Source of the DNA: Magnetaquicoccus sp039908525 | GTDB taxonomy: Bacteria; Pseudomonadota; Magnetococcia; Magnetococcales; Magnetaquicoccaceae | Direction: 5' to 3' | Assembly (NCBI GenBank): GCA_039908525.1 | Contig: JAMOAY010000002.1 | Span: 248,001-312,000 of the forward strand | DNA length: 64,000 bases | Notes under the pieces: model-generated | The model's input: the letters and a program-made list of their open reading frames with translations, nothing else | What the model was told of the DNA's origin: nothing | Database searches by the model: none | Translations under genes and position numbers: made by a program | Shown here: positions 45,037 through 54,364 of the stretch, piece by piece | How the letters are laid out: the number at the start of each line of letters is the position of its first letter | Numbering within the stretch: position 1 is the first letter of the stretch

Positions 45037-47031
45037 ATGCTGGAAGATCAACCCAAAACATTCCAGGTCGATGCGCGCCGCCGTCTGCTGCTGCTCGGTG
45101 GCGGCGTCGGCCTGCTGTTTTCCGTGCTGACCGGCCGTCTGTTCTATCTGCAACTCCTGAAAAGCGGTACCTACCGGGACATGGCCGATGACAACCGCAT
45201 CAGTCTGCAGCTTCTGACTGCTTCGCGGGGACGGATTTTTGATCGGGACAAGCGGTTATTGGTGGAGAACAACCCGGACTATCAACTGGTGGCCATTCCC
45301 GAGCTGGCCAGCCAGCAGCTGCGCCGTACCGGAAAGGAGAGCCGTGGTCTGCCCCGCCTGCTGGAGCTGCTGACGCCGCTGTTGCGGCTGGACGACAAAG
45401 AGATTCAGGCAGCCATGAAGCAGGCGAGTCGACAACGGGCCTTTCTGCCCCTGACGATCAAAACCCACCTCACCTGGGAGGAGGTCAGTCTGGTGGAGAC
45501 CCGCATTCACGCCCTGCCTGGTGTCACCATTGAGGTGCAGCCTTTGCGACACTATTTGACCGGCCACCTGGCCTGCCACGCCATCGGGTATATCGGCGAG
45601 GTGACAGAGAACGACCGGGCCCGCCTGCCGGAGATTGATTTTCGATCCGGAGATCGGTTGGGCAAGAGCGGGGTTGAACGCAGCATGGAGTCCAGACTGC
45701 GGGGCATGGATGGTTTGCGGGAGGTCGAGGTCAACGCCTTTGGCCGCCAGGTACGGGAGTTGCGGCGTACGCCCCCCCGCCCCGGTCAGGATCTCTACCT
45801 GACCCTGGACATGGACCTGCAACGGGAAGCGGAACAGGCACTGGCCGACTCTGCAGAAGGTACAGGAACGGGGGCGCTGGTCGTCATGCGACCCAACTCC
45901 GGCGAACTGCTGGTGATGGCCAGCCAACCCACCTATGATCCCAACAAATTTGTCAACGGTTTCCTGCCGGATGAGTGGCGGCAGCTGATCCAGAACCCCC
46001 ACCGACCGTTGACCAACAAGGCGATTCAGGGCCAATATCCTCCCGGTTCCACCTTCAAGATGGTGGTCGTCCTGGCTGCCCTGCGCCTCGGCAAACTGAG
46101 CGAGCACGATGCCATCTACTGCCCCGGTTATACCACACGGCAGGATCACCGTTTTTATTGCTGGAAACTGCGGGGGCACGGTTCCATCAGCCTTACCCAG
46201 GCCATTGCCCAGTCCTGCGATGTATTCTTTTATGAATTGGCCGACCGGATAGGCATCGAGGCCATCCACCAGCAGGCTCTGCGGTTGGGGTTGGGCGCCT
46301 TGACGGGCATCGATCTGGAAGGGGAGCGCCCCGGCCTGATCCCCTCTCGGGCCTGGAAGCGGAGCGTACACAAAGCCGGCTGGTTTCCGGGAGAGACCTT
46401 GATTACAGCGATCGGCCAGGGGTATGTACTCTCCACCCCGATGCAGTTGGTGGTCATGATATCGGCCATTGCCAATGGAGGAGCCATCTATCGTCCGTAT
46501 CTGGTCAAACCGGATGAGGAGAGCCGGGAGGCGGATGGCCAGACGAGCGGGGGACATGGCAAGGCCGCGGCAACGCCTGCACCGCTCTGGCATAACCATT
46601 TCCGGACCGATCACTTGGCCATGGTACACGCCGGATTGGAAGAGGTGGTGCACGGCACACTGGGCACGGCGCGCACCGCCAAGCTGGAAGGGGTGCGCAT
46701 GGCGGGCAAGACCGGCACCTCCCAGGTAGCCCGGCACCGCCGTACCCAGACCGGGGCACTCGTGAAATCCACCAACCGACGACTGAAAGACCATGCCATG
46801 TTTGTTGCGTATGCCCCCATCCAACAACCGGAAATTGCCCTGGCTGTCATCGTCGAACATGGGGGCGGGGGGGGCTCCAATGCCGCCCCGGTTGCCAAAC
46901 GGGTGATGGATCTCTATTTTGCCAAAAAGAGAGGGGAACCCATGCCCCCCCTGAATCTGGTCAACACCACCTCTGCCGTGCAGGAAAAGCAGGAGCGGGC
47001 CGGCGCCAACGAGGCCACCGATCCCCATTGA
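45037..47031 (+). CDS. mrdA: Penicillin-binding protein 2 (elongasome transpeptidase)
   Basis: ATG 45037 gives 664 residues; ATG 44998, which overlaps the mreD stop, is the alternative. A signal anchor (about 17-38) is followed by the dimerisation/pedestal domain (RGRIFDRD at 64-71) and the transpeptidase: STFK (338-341), SCDVFFY as in other PBP2 SxD motifs, and AGKTGTSQ. It cross-links peptidoglycan during lateral wall growth together with RodA. Confidence 0.97.
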   Translation: MLEDQPKTFQVDARRRLLLLGGGVGLLFSVLTGRLFYLQLLKSGTYRDMADDNRISLQLLTASRGRIFDRDKRLLVENNPDYQLVAIPELASQQLRRTGKESRGLPRLLELLTPLLRLDDKEIQAAMKQASRQRAFLPLTIKTHLTWEEVSLVETRIHALPGVTIEVQPLRHYLTGHLACHAIGYIGEVTENDRARLPEIDFRSGDRLGKSGVERSMESRLRGMDGLREVEVNAFGRQVRELRRTPPRPGQDLYLTLDMDLQREAEQALADSAEGTGTGALVVMRPNSGELLVMASQPTYDPNKFVNGFLPDEWRQLIQNPHRPLTNKAIQGQYPPGSTFKMVVVLAALRLGKLSEHDAIYCPGYTTRQDHRFYCWKLRGHGSISLTQAIAQSCDVFFYELADRIGIEAIHQQALRLGLGALTGIDLEGERPGLIPSRAWKRSVHKAGWFPGETLITAIGQGYVLSTPMQLVVMISAIANGGAIYRPYLVKPDEESREADGQTSGGHGKAAATPAPLWHNHFRTDHLAMVHAGLEEVVHGTLGTARTAKLEGVRMAGKTGTSQVARHRRTQTGALVKSTNRRLKDHAMFVAYAPIQQPEIALAVIVEHGGGGGSNAAPVAKRVMDLYFAKKRGEPMPPLNLVNTTSAVQEKQERAGANEATDPH

Positions 47032-47046
47032 AGAGAGGAGCAGAAC

Positions 47047-47127
47047 ATGGAGCTTCATGCACCGCAGCGCGGGCCAGGGCATCGACGCAAGGCTCCCGAG
47101 GAGGCCTCGCCGGCTTTGCAACGATGA
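47047..47127 (+). CDS. Possible 26-codon upstream ORF coupled to rodA
   Basis: ATG 47047 is preceded by a strong AGAGAGGAG site (seven-base spacing) and opens 26 codons (MELHAPQRGPGHRRKAPEEA...) ending in TGA 47125-47127. That stop overlaps the ATG at 47124 of rodA as ATGA. RodA itself lacks a Shine-Dalgarno, so this ORF may serve to deliver ribosomes. The product is basic and shows no known family. A sequencing frameshift extending RodA is the alternative. Confidence 0.4.
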   Translation: MELHAPQRGPGHRRKAPEEASPALQR

Positions 47128-48374
47128 CCCTCCCCTCCTACGAGCCGCAGGATCCAACCCCGATCAAAGCAGCCGGCAAGCCGGCCAGCGGCCCGGACGC
47201 TCGCAACACGCCGGTCGAGGGGGTGCTGAGCATCGACGGCACCACCACCCTGGGCTGGCAGGAACGATGGCAACGGTTTCCCTGGAGCCTGCTGGCCCTG
47301 CTGCTGATCACGGCGTTGATCGGTCTGGTGGTGCTCTATTCCGCTGTCGGTGGCCATTCTGGTCCACAAGAGTCAAGCAATATTCAATTTTTAATGCGTC
47401 AGGCCGGGCGTCTGGCCATCGGCATGAGCCTCCTGCTTCTGGTGGCCTTTGCCGGCAGTGAGCGGGTCTATCGCCGCTACGCCTATCTGGCGTATGCGAT
47501 CGCCCTGGCTCTGTTGGTGGCGGTTTTTCTCTTTGGCAGTGTCAGCATGGGGGCGCGTCGCTGGTTGGATCTGGGCATCGTGCGCCTTCAGCCTTCCGAA
47601 TTGATGAAGGTGACTTTGGTGTTGGCTCTGGCCCGCTATTATCATGACCGGGCGGTGGTGGTGGGGTTTGGTTGGCGGGATCTGGGGATTCCCTTGTTGC
47701 TGGTCAGTCTGCCTCTGCTCCTGATCCTCAAACAGCCGGACCTGGGCACAGCCATCATCATCGCCACGGTCGGCATGGTGGTGATTGTGGTGGCGGGGCT
47801 CTCCTGGAAGATGATCCTGTTGTCGGCCTGTCTGCTGATGGCCTGTCTGCCGGTCGCCTGGAACGGGCTGCATGAATATCAACGACAGCGGGTCTACACC
47901 CTGTTTTTTCCCGAACGGGATCCGCTGGGCTCGGGTTACCACATCATCCAGTCCAAGATTGCGGTCGGTTCCGGGGGACTGTTGGGCAAAGGGTTCATGG
48001 CCGGCAGCCAGAGTCATCTGGATTTCCTGCCGGAGCGGCATACCGATTTCATCTTTTCTGTGCTGGCGGAAGAGTGGGGCTTTGTGGGCTGCATCGCCCT
48101 GATGACGCTCTACCTCCTGATCACCGTGCGTGGTCTGCTGATTGCCAATCTGGCACACCACCGTTTCGGCCTGCTGACGGTGGTGGGATTTATTGCCCTG
48201 TTCTCCTTTCAGGTGGTGATCAACATCGGCATGGTGATCGGTCTGTTGCCGGTCGTGGGCATTCCTCTGCCACTGGTCAGCTATGGGGGCAGTTCCATGA
48301 TCACCCTTCTGTTTTCCATGGGGTTGGTCGCCCACGTTGGCATCTACTCCAAACACCACGGGCGAACGATATGA
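47124..48374 (+). CDS. rodA: Peptidoglycan glycosyltransferase RodA (SEDS family)
   Basis: ATG 47124 gives 416 residues; the frame is open from TTG 47028 but that extension is not family-like. About ten TM segments begin at FPWSLLALLLITALIG. SEDS landmarks are GARRWLDLG, LQPSELMK, KQPDLGTA and PLPLVSYGGSS. It polymerises glycan strands with PBP2 in cell elongation. A cytoplasmic N-terminal extension of about 50 residues precedes TM1. Confidence 0.95.
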   Translation: MTLPSYEPQDPTPIKAAGKPASGPDARNTPVEGVLSIDGTTTLGWQERWQRFPWSLLALLLITALIGLVVLYSAVGGHSGPQESSNIQFLMRQAGRLAIGMSLLLLVAFAGSERVYRRYAYLAYAIALALLVAVFLFGSVSMGARRWLDLGIVRLQPSELMKVTLVLALARYYHDRAVVVGFGWRDLGIPLLLVSLPLLLILKQPDLGTAIIIATVGMVVIVVAGLSWKMILLSACLLMACLPVAWNGLHEYQRQRVYTLFFPERDPLGSGYHIIQSKIAVGSGGLLGKGFMAGSQSHLDFLPERHTDFIFSVLAEEWGFVGCIALMTLYLLITVRGLLIANLAHHRFGLLTVVGFIALFSFQVVINIGMVIGLLPVVGIPLPLVSYGGSSMITLLFSMGLVAHVGIYSKHHGRTI

Positions 48375-48399
48375 ATTTTCCAACAAAGGGAGCGTGGCG

Positions 48400-49371
48400 A
48401 TGAAACTGACGGTACTGGCCGAACGGCTGGGTCTGGGCCAACCGACGCAAGAGCGGGAGATTACCGGGGTGGCTCCATTGCAGGAGGCAGGCCCGGGGGA
48501 TCTCTCCTTCATCACGGAACAAAAGTGGCTGGACAAGGTGGCCGGTGGCCCCCGTACGGCAGCGGCCTTCCTGTTGCCGGCCGGGTTGGCCGGTGGCTTG
48601 CCGGAGGAGCATGCCTGGCTGGTAAGTCCGACTCCGGCCCTGCATGTGGCCCAGGCGGCCATGCTGCTGGGACGCAAAGTTCTGACGCTTGAAGGCATTC
48701 ACCCCACCGCCAGCATCGATCCAAGCGCCCGCTTGGGACCGGGGGTGGCGGTGGGACCCCGTGTGGTGATCGAAGCGGATGTGACCATCGGCGCATCCAG
48801 CGTGATCCATGCTGGGGCCGTGATCCATGCCCGCTGCACGATCGGCGCCCATTGTGTCATCGGCAGCAACAGTGTGATCGGTTTTGACGGGTTCGGGTAT
48901 GAGTGGGTGGGGGATCGACATCAGAAAATCCCCCATTTGGGCCATGTCCAGATTGAGGATGCGGTGGAGATCGGCGCCAACACCACCATCGATCGGGGCC
49001 GTTTTGGCGCCACCCGTATTGGCGCCGGCACCAAGATCGACAATCTGGTGCAGATTGCCCACAACGTGGAGATCGGTCGTCACTGCCTGATCGTCTCCCA
49101 GGTGGGGATTGCCGGTTCCTGTCGGATTGAAGATGGGGTGATCCTGGGGGGACAGGCGGGTCTGGTGCCCCATGTCACCATCGGTCAGGGAGCACGGGTG
49201 GCGGCCTCCACCGGCGTAGCCGGCGCGGTGCCGGCCAAAGTCACCTGGTCCGGTTACTGGGGACAACCCCACCGCGACAACCTGGCCCAACTGGCCGCCG
49301 TACGGAGTCTGCCCGCTTTCATGAAAAAGGTCCAGGCGTTCATGAAAAAATGGGAGAATGGGGGGGGATAG
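48400..49371 (+). CDS. lpxD: UDP-3-O-(3-hydroxyacyl)glucosamine N-acyltransferase
   Basis: ATG 48400 with AAAGGGAG upstream gives 323 residues. The N-terminal uridine-binding domain (1-95) includes GPGDLSFI, followed by left-handed beta-helix hexapeptide repeats (IGAHCVIG, IEDAVEIG and others) and DNLVQIAHNVEIG with the catalytic His (H221). The enzyme adds the second acyl chain in lipid A synthesis, so the cell has a lipopolysaccharide outer membrane. Placement directly after rodA is uncommon. Confidence 0.96.
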   Translation: MKLTVLAERLGLGQPTQEREITGVAPLQEAGPGDLSFITEQKWLDKVAGGPRTAAAFLLPAGLAGGLPEEHAWLVSPTPALHVAQAAMLLGRKVLTLEGIHPTASIDPSARLGPGVAVGPRVVIEADVTIGASSVIHAGAVIHARCTIGAHCVIGSNSVIGFDGFGYEWVGDRHQKIPHLGHVQIEDAVEIGANTTIDRGRFGATRIGAGTKIDNLVQIAHNVEIGRHCLIVSQVGIAGSCRIEDGVILGGQAGLVPHVTIGQGARVAASTGVAGAVPAKVTWSGYWGQPHRDNLAQLAAVRSLPAFMKKVQAFMKKWENGGG

Positions 49372-49474
49372 CACGCCGCAACGGGGTCACGCAAGTAACG
49401 GCGCGCGCGGGGCGCGTTCAAAGGCGGAAAAGCCCCCCTGGAGGTCCGACAAACACCGTTGCCCAAGGGGGGAA

Positions 49475-49513
49475 CCCTGTGGAGACAGGGGTACAGGCGG
49501 GGGCAGAACCCCC
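49475..49513. repeat. Two short G/C hairpins after lpxD (repeat family)
   Basis: CCCTGT-GGAG-ACAGGG (49475-49490) and GGGGG-CAGAA-CCCCC (49499-49513) lie between the convergent lpxD and Lys-rich genes and may also serve as a bidirectional terminator. Confidence 0.5.
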
Positions 49514-49530
49514 GACCTGACCGTATCCGC

Positions 49531-49950
49531 TCAGTTTCTGGTGGCAGTACCCTTCGGGGCGCCATTCTGCTGGGCAGACTGCTTCTTGACGGCCTGCTTC
49601 TTGACAGCCTGCTTCTTGACGGCTTTCTTCTTGGCCGCCTTTTTCTTGGCAACCTTCTTCTGAGCCGGGGCCTTCGCCTTTTCCATGGCTACGGGCTGCC
49701 TGGCGGGAGGGGCCGTATAGGAAGAGGCAGCGGGTGCAGCGGGTGCAGAAACGGAGGCAGCGGGTGCATCCGGCTTGCAGAAAAAGCATTGGGTACCAAT
49801 GACGCCCAGAGGCGTTCTGCCATCACTGGAGTGCGTTTGGGTAAAGCCTCCAGCGCTCCATTGCCCAGGCGAGGCGGCTTCCGATTGGAAAGGCGCAGAG
49901 GCAACCAGCAGCGCAGCGCCGGCCAACAGAGCAATTTTTACATTCTTCAT
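49531..49950 (-). CDS. Secreted Lys/Ala-rich protein with CxxC motif, function unknown
   Basis: ATG 49950 gives 139 residues. Residues 1-26 are a signal peptide (ALLAGAALLVASA). The mature start has a CFFC motif (55-58). The region 62-90 is Ala/Pro/Ser-rich, and 91-125 is a Lys/Ala/Val/Gln repeat (KKQAV units, DNA period 15) like the tails of histone H1-like bacterial proteins, but here apparently exported. The positively charged tail could bind peptidoglycan, LPS or DNA outside the cytoplasm. I recognise no family. Confidence 0.7.
   Translation of the reverse strand: MKNVKIALLAGAALLVASAPFQSEAASPGQWSAGGFTQTHSSDGRTPLGVIGTQCFFCKPDAPAASVSAPAAPAASSYTAPPARQPVAMEKAKAPAQKKVAKKKAAKKKAVKKQAVKKQAVKKQSAQQNGAPKGTATRN
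49579..49620. repeat. 15-bp tandem repeat inside the Lys-rich gene
   Basis: CTGCTTCTTGAC occurs at 49579-49590, 49594-49605 and 49609-49620, a 15-base period that encodes KKQAV units on the minus strand. Degenerate copies continue to about 49660. Such repeats can expand or contract by slippage. Confidence 0.75.
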
Positions 49951-50389
49951 TGTGACTTTGTTCCTTATTCTGTTACAGGTTGAGTAAAAATCAAGGCAGA
50001 CATCACCTTGCAGGCATTGTGGTCCGACAAAGCAAACACACCCATCCGGATCCGACGAACACCACATCGGGTCAGAACCCGGCGCAGCGTGCGCGTCCAT
50101 CGTGGAGAACACCTTCCATCATGCCGACCGGGACTCCCGCACCTCTCGCACTAAGCAATTTCTCTGCCGATCTGCATGCCACTCTCGATCGCCAGGTGAA
50201 TTTTTTGCCCGCCCCCCCGGGGGGAACGCCACCATGGTGCACAGCCTGTTCTCGTCCATCACCCGTTCTGTCTCCCCTGGTTGCGCCCATCTCTCGGGTA
50301 TGTTACAAGGAATCGGGTGCGCCTTCGGTGCATCAGTCGCTGCGGATGCCGTCCCAACCCCTCATCCTCGTGTTCGGGAAAACAGTGCC
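49951..50389. other. Divergent intergenic region between the Lys-rich gene and dapE
   Basis: About 440 bases. The dapE frame stays open leftward to 50102, but that stretch does not resemble the family and no RNA gene fold is evident. It presumably holds both promoters; I find no convincing consensus pair. Confidence 0.4.
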
Positions 50390-51556
50390 ATGCCACCACT
50401 CCCCTCCCCCCTGGAACTGGCCGTTGCTCTCGTCCAGGCACCCTCCGTCACCCCGCAAGACCATGGCTGCCAAGCCCTGATGATCGGGTTTTTGCAGACA
50501 TTGGGGTTTACAATCCATCCCTTGCGATTTGGCGACGTGGAAAATTTTTATGCGCGCATCGGCACCCAAGGCAAAAATTTTTGCTTCGCCGGCCACACCG
50601 ACGTGGTCACCGCCGGGGATCCTGCTTTGTGGCGTACACCACCCTTTGCCGCCGCACTCCAGGAGGGACTCCTGATCGGTCGCGGGGCCAGCGACATGAA
50701 AGGCGGGCTGGCCGCCATGCTGGCCGCCACCGGACGATTCCTGACCAGGCGGATCGATTTTGCCCGACACAACAGCCTCTCCTTTCTCATCACGGGGGAT
50801 GAAGAAGGGGTGGCCACCGATGGCACCGTGCGGGTTTTGCAGTGGCTCCAGGAGAGGCAGGAGGCTCTGGACTTCTGCCTGGTGGGCGAACCCACCTGCA
50901 TGCACCGTCTGGGAGACGGTCTGAAAAACGGTCGGCGGGGCTCTCTGAACGGCGAACTGATCCTTCACGGTCGACAGGGGCATGTCGCCTATCCTCACCT
51001 GGCGGACAACCCCATCCACCGGGCGGCCCCCCTCATAGACCGTCTGGCCCGTCATCCATTTGACGTTGGCAATGCCCACTTTCCCGCCACCAGTCTGCAA
51101 TTCACCAACATCCACGCCGGAGACGGTTCCAACAACGTCATTCCCGGCGCCCTGCGGGTCACCTTCAATTTCCGCTTCAGCCCGGAAAGCACCCCCGAAC
51201 AGCTGGAACAACGGCTGCGCGAACTGCTGGATCAGGAGGAGCCCTCTGTCCGTTACACCTTGACGACCCAACTGTCCGGTCTGCCCTTCCTGACCGAGGG
51301 GGGGCCCCTGCTGGAGGCGGTCAGCCGCAGTGTCCAGCAGATCACCGGGATCACCCCCACCCCCTCCACCGGTGGCGGCACCTCCGATGCCCGTTTCATC
51401 TCCCGGGTATGTCCGCAAACGGTGGAGTTCGGGCTGCTTTCCGCCTCCATTCACCAGGTCGATGAGCATCTGGCCGTCGCGGATCTGGAATCCCTGACCC
51501 GTATCTACGAACAGGTGTTGCACACCCTCTTCCCGCCCCTTGAGGAGCCGTCATGA
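50390..51556 (+). CDS. dapE: Succinyl-diaminopimelate desuccinylase
   Basis: ATG 50390 gives 388 residues, close to the normal length. FAGHTDVV carries the first zinc His and Asp, GRGASDMKGG the bridging Asp, and TGDEEG the catalytic Glu pair of M20 metallopeptidases. SNNVIPG and GGGTSDARF are the dimer and carboxylate-binding blocks typical of DapE. It makes L,L-diaminopimelate for lysine and peptidoglycan. The stop overlaps the next ATG (ATGA). Confidence 0.95.
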   Translation: MPPLPSPLELAVALVQAPSVTPQDHGCQALMIGFLQTLGFTIHPLRFGDVENFYARIGTQGKNFCFAGHTDVVTAGDPALWRTPPFAAALQEGLLIGRGASDMKGGLAAMLAATGRFLTRRIDFARHNSLSFLITGDEEGVATDGTVRVLQWLQERQEALDFCLVGEPTCMHRLGDGLKNGRRGSLNGELILHGRQGHVAYPHLADNPIHRAAPLIDRLARHPFDVGNAHFPATSLQFTNIHAGDGSNNVIPGALRVTFNFRFSPESTPEQLEQRLRELLDQEEPSVRYTLTTQLSGLPFLTEGGPLLEAVSRSVQQITGITPTPSTGGGTSDARFISRVCPQTVEFGLLSASIHQVDEHLAVADLESLTRIYEQVLHTLFPPLEEPS

Positions 51557-52311
51557 CCACGCTCACGGAACTCGAACAATATACCAACCAACTGCTCAAC
51601 GCGGGCGGCATCTCCGACTATGCCCCGAACGGCATGCAGGTGCGGGGACGACCGGAGGTGCGTCGCCTGGTGACCGGGGTCTCGGCCTGTCTGGCGCTGT
51701 TCCAGGCCGCCACCACCTGGGAGGCCGATCTGGTTCTGGTCCATCATGGCATGTTCTGGGACAAGGATCCCAGGGTGGTCGAGGGCAGTCTGAAAAACCG
51801 GCTGAAATGGTTGCTGGACCATGACCTCAGCCTGATGGCCTACCACCTGCCCCTGGATTGTCACCCCGTGCTGGGCAACAACCGTCAGATTCTGCACCGA
51901 CTGCACCTGGAGCCAAGCGAGCCGTTTGGCCTCTACCGAGGCACCCATCTCTCTGCCATGGGTCTCTGTCACCCTGCCTGGTCGTTGACCGAATGTGTGG
52001 CACACCTGCATACCCTGTTTGGCGGCGAACCATTGGTTCTGCCGTTCGGTCCCGAGATGATCCATCGAATCGCCCTCTGCAGTGGGGCGGCCCCCGAACT
52101 GCTGCGCGAAGCCAAACAGAAAGGGGCCGATCTGTTCCTGACCGGCGAAGCGACAGAGTACGTCTATCACTTCGCCAAGGAGGAGGCCATCCACTATGTG
52201 GCGGCCGGTCACCACCGCACCGAGCAGTTCGGGGTGCAGGCACTGGGTGAACATCTGGCCGACCGGTTCGGCATCGAACATCGATTCGTGGATATCCCCA
52301 ACCCCTTGTGA
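51553..52311 (+). CDS. Nif3-like dinuclear metal-centre protein
   Basis: The 252-residue protein of the Nif3/YbgI family has LVHHGMFW (metal His pair), YHLPLDCH and AGHHRTEQFGV, the ligands of the two-metal site. The biochemical role of the family is still debated (GTP cyclohydrolase I-like hydrolase or stress protein). It is coupled to dapE. Confidence 0.93.
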   Translation: MTTLTELEQYTNQLLNAGGISDYAPNGMQVRGRPEVRRLVTGVSACLALFQAATTWEADLVLVHHGMFWDKDPRVVEGSLKNRLKWLLDHDLSLMAYHLPLDCHPVLGNNRQILHRLHLEPSEPFGLYRGTHLSAMGLCHPAWSLTECVAHLHTLFGGEPLVLPFGPEMIHRIALCSGAAPELLREAKQKGADLFLTGEATEYVYHFAKEEAIHYVAAGHHRTEQFGVQALGEHLADRFGIEHRFVDIPNPL

Positions 52312-52485
52312 TGCCGGGATCATTAAAACAGGAGACTCCTCTGCAGAAGACGGGTCATATTCGGCAGACTGTTTTCCATTGTGTGGCGACGACGGATCCT
52401 CCATACTCTCCCCCCAGGGGTGTGCGGGGTTATTGACCGAGATCTGCAAGCGTTTGGCTATGGTGCGGCGAGTGGGGAGATTTCC

Positions 52486-54351
52486 ATGAATTTACAGTCC
52501 AAAACCACCCTGTTGAGCCTCTTCATCTCCACCGCCATGGTGCTGCTCATCTCCCTGGTCAGCCTGTTTTTTTTCCGCCATTTTTCCCTGGAAACGGCCC
52601 AGGAGCATGTGCGTTCGGTAGCCGAGATCGTTCGGGTCAGCCTGACGGAATCCATGATCAACAATGTGATCGGTGACCGGCAGCAGTTCATGCGGCGCCT
52701 GACCAACGTCCCCGGCTTGCAGACGGTGCGCATCGTGCGCGGTGCGGAGGTGGACAAGCAGTTCGGTGCGGGTTTGCCATCGGAACAGGCGGCCGATGAA
52801 ACAGAACTGCAAGTATTGGCCAGCGGACTCTCCGTTTTCCGCATCGTGGGCGAGCAGGAATCACCCATCTTTCGGGGTACGGTTGCCTTCGTCGCAAAAG
52901 CGGATGGCGAACCAAACTGTCTAAGCTGTCACAAGGTGACGGATGGAACCGTGCTGGGCGCCATCACCGTTGAAATTTCCCTCTCCTCCCTGCAAAAAAA
53001 GGCGATCGCCACCATTGTCATCATGGTCGGCATCATGACCGCATTCGGGATCCTCTTTACCTTGCTGTTTCGTTGGCAGCTCTCCTTGATGGTGCGTACG
53101 GCCCGTGGGGTGCAGGCTGTGGTTGCCCATGCCCGGGATGGTGATTTCAGCGGCCGTCTGGAATATCAAGGCAAGGATGAAATGGGTCAGATTTCAGCAG
53201 ACCTGAACGGCCTGATGAGCCATCTGCAACACGATCTGGGCGCCATCAGTCGCGACGTGGCCCGACTGCTGAATTATGAACTGCAGGGCAATACCAACCT
53301 GATCACCACCACCACCGAAATGGTGGAGGTGCTGCTGGAGGTGGCCCAATTCAAACAGGCCGTGGAAGAGGACCACTCCCTGGCGGATGTGTATGCACGC
53401 ATCGGTCGGGTGCTGACCGGCCAGTTCTGGATTGAGCACTTTTCCATCTACGAAGTGACCGCCAACAACAATCATCTGCGCCCCGTACTGGTGGACGGTG
53501 ACCCGGAGGCCGAATGCCGCTGGTGCGATGACAAAATCCTGGTACGGGCCGACGCCTGCCGGGCCCAGCGGACCGGGCATGTGGTCCAGTCGTTCCAGGA
53601 TGATTTTGTCTGTCCCTGTTTCCATCGCTCGGAAGAGACAAAGGGCATGGGTCACCTGTGCATCCCGATCATCCACTCCGGTGTGGTGGGCAATGTGGTC
53701 CAGATTGTCGTGGACCGGGAACATGGCCAGTTGTACCTGTTGCTGCTGCCTTTCATTCAAGTGTTCCTCCGCGAGTCGGCCTCCACGGTGGAGGCGAAAC
53801 GGTTGCTGGATACCCTGCGGGAGTCCTCTCTGCGGGATCCTCTGACATCTCTCCACAATCGTCGGTTTCTGGAAGAGTATGTGGTCACCCTGGAGTCCAC
53901 CACCCGGCGGCGTCAGACCCAGCTGTCGGTGTTGCTGCTCGATCTGGACCATTTCAAGGAGGTCAACGATACCTGGGGCCATGATGCCGGCGACAATGTG
54001 CTCAAGGCGTGCGCCAAGATTGTCAGCGCGCAGGTGGTGCGCAGTTCGGATCTGGTCATTCGCTTCGGCGGCGAAGAGTTTCTGGTCATTCTGCAGGGCA
54101 ACGACGCCCTGTTCGGGGTGGCCATGGCGGAACGCATCCGCGTGGCCGTGGAAAATCTGCGCATTCCCTCCAACGGGGTGGTCCTGCGCCGGACAGTCTC
54201 CATTGGGGTTGCCAGTTTTCCGGGGGATGGAGACAACATCCAGGAGGTCATCCGCCAAGCCGATCTGGCTCTTTACCGGGCCAAAGAGGGAGGACGCAAT
54301 CGGGTGGTGGTCTACAAGGCCCAGGAGGGGATCACACCGACCGAGGTGTGA
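52486..54351 (+). CDS. Membrane diguanylate cyclase with periplasmic c-haem site and Cys-rich GAF-like domain
   Basis: ATG 52486 after GGGGAG gives 621 residues. TM1 is about 9-30. The periplasmic domain has CLSCH (145-149), a haem-c attachment motif. TM2 is about 174-195 and is followed by a HAMP-like region. Residues about 290-430 look like a GAF domain with an unusual Cys set (C344, C347, C358, C376, C378). The C-terminal GGDEF domain has DPLTSLHNRR, GGEEF (528-532) and an I-site RSSD (519-522) five residues before it, so it should make c-di-GMP with product inhibition. Likely a redox- or gas-responsive cyclase. Confidence 0.93.
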   Translation: MNLQSKTTLLSLFISTAMVLLISLVSLFFFRHFSLETAQEHVRSVAEIVRVSLTESMINNVIGDRQQFMRRLTNVPGLQTVRIVRGAEVDKQFGAGLPSEQAADETELQVLASGLSVFRIVGEQESPIFRGTVAFVAKADGEPNCLSCHKVTDGTVLGAITVEISLSSLQKKAIATIVIMVGIMTAFGILFTLLFRWQLSLMVRTARGVQAVVAHARDGDFSGRLEYQGKDEMGQISADLNGLMSHLQHDLGAISRDVARLLNYELQGNTNLITTTTEMVEVLLEVAQFKQAVEEDHSLADVYARIGRVLTGQFWIEHFSIYEVTANNNHLRPVLVDGDPEAECRWCDDKILVRADACRAQRTGHVVQSFQDDFVCPCFHRSEETKGMGHLCIPIIHSGVVGNVVQIVVDREHGQLYLLLLPFIQVFLRESASTVEAKRLLDTLRESSLRDPLTSLHNRRFLEEYVVTLESTTRRRQTQLSVLLLDLDHFKEVNDTWGHDAGDNVLKACAKIVSAQVVRSSDLVIRFGGEEFLVILQGNDALFGVAMAERIRVAVENLRIPSNGVVLRRTVSIGVASFPGDGDNIQEVIRQADLALYRAKEGGRNRVVVYKAQEGITPTEV

Positions 54352-54364
54352 CAGTGACAGGGGG

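Noticed and set aside
45256..47157. 633-codon minus-strand open frame opposite mrdA
   Set aside because: Shadow of the PBP2 gene, which has all transpeptidase motifs; the opposite translation resembles nothing.
49579..49660. Regular short repeats that could suggest a CRISPR array
   Set aside because: The period is 15 bases without spacers, in frame within a Lys-rich coding sequence. No CRISPR array or cas gene was found in the window.
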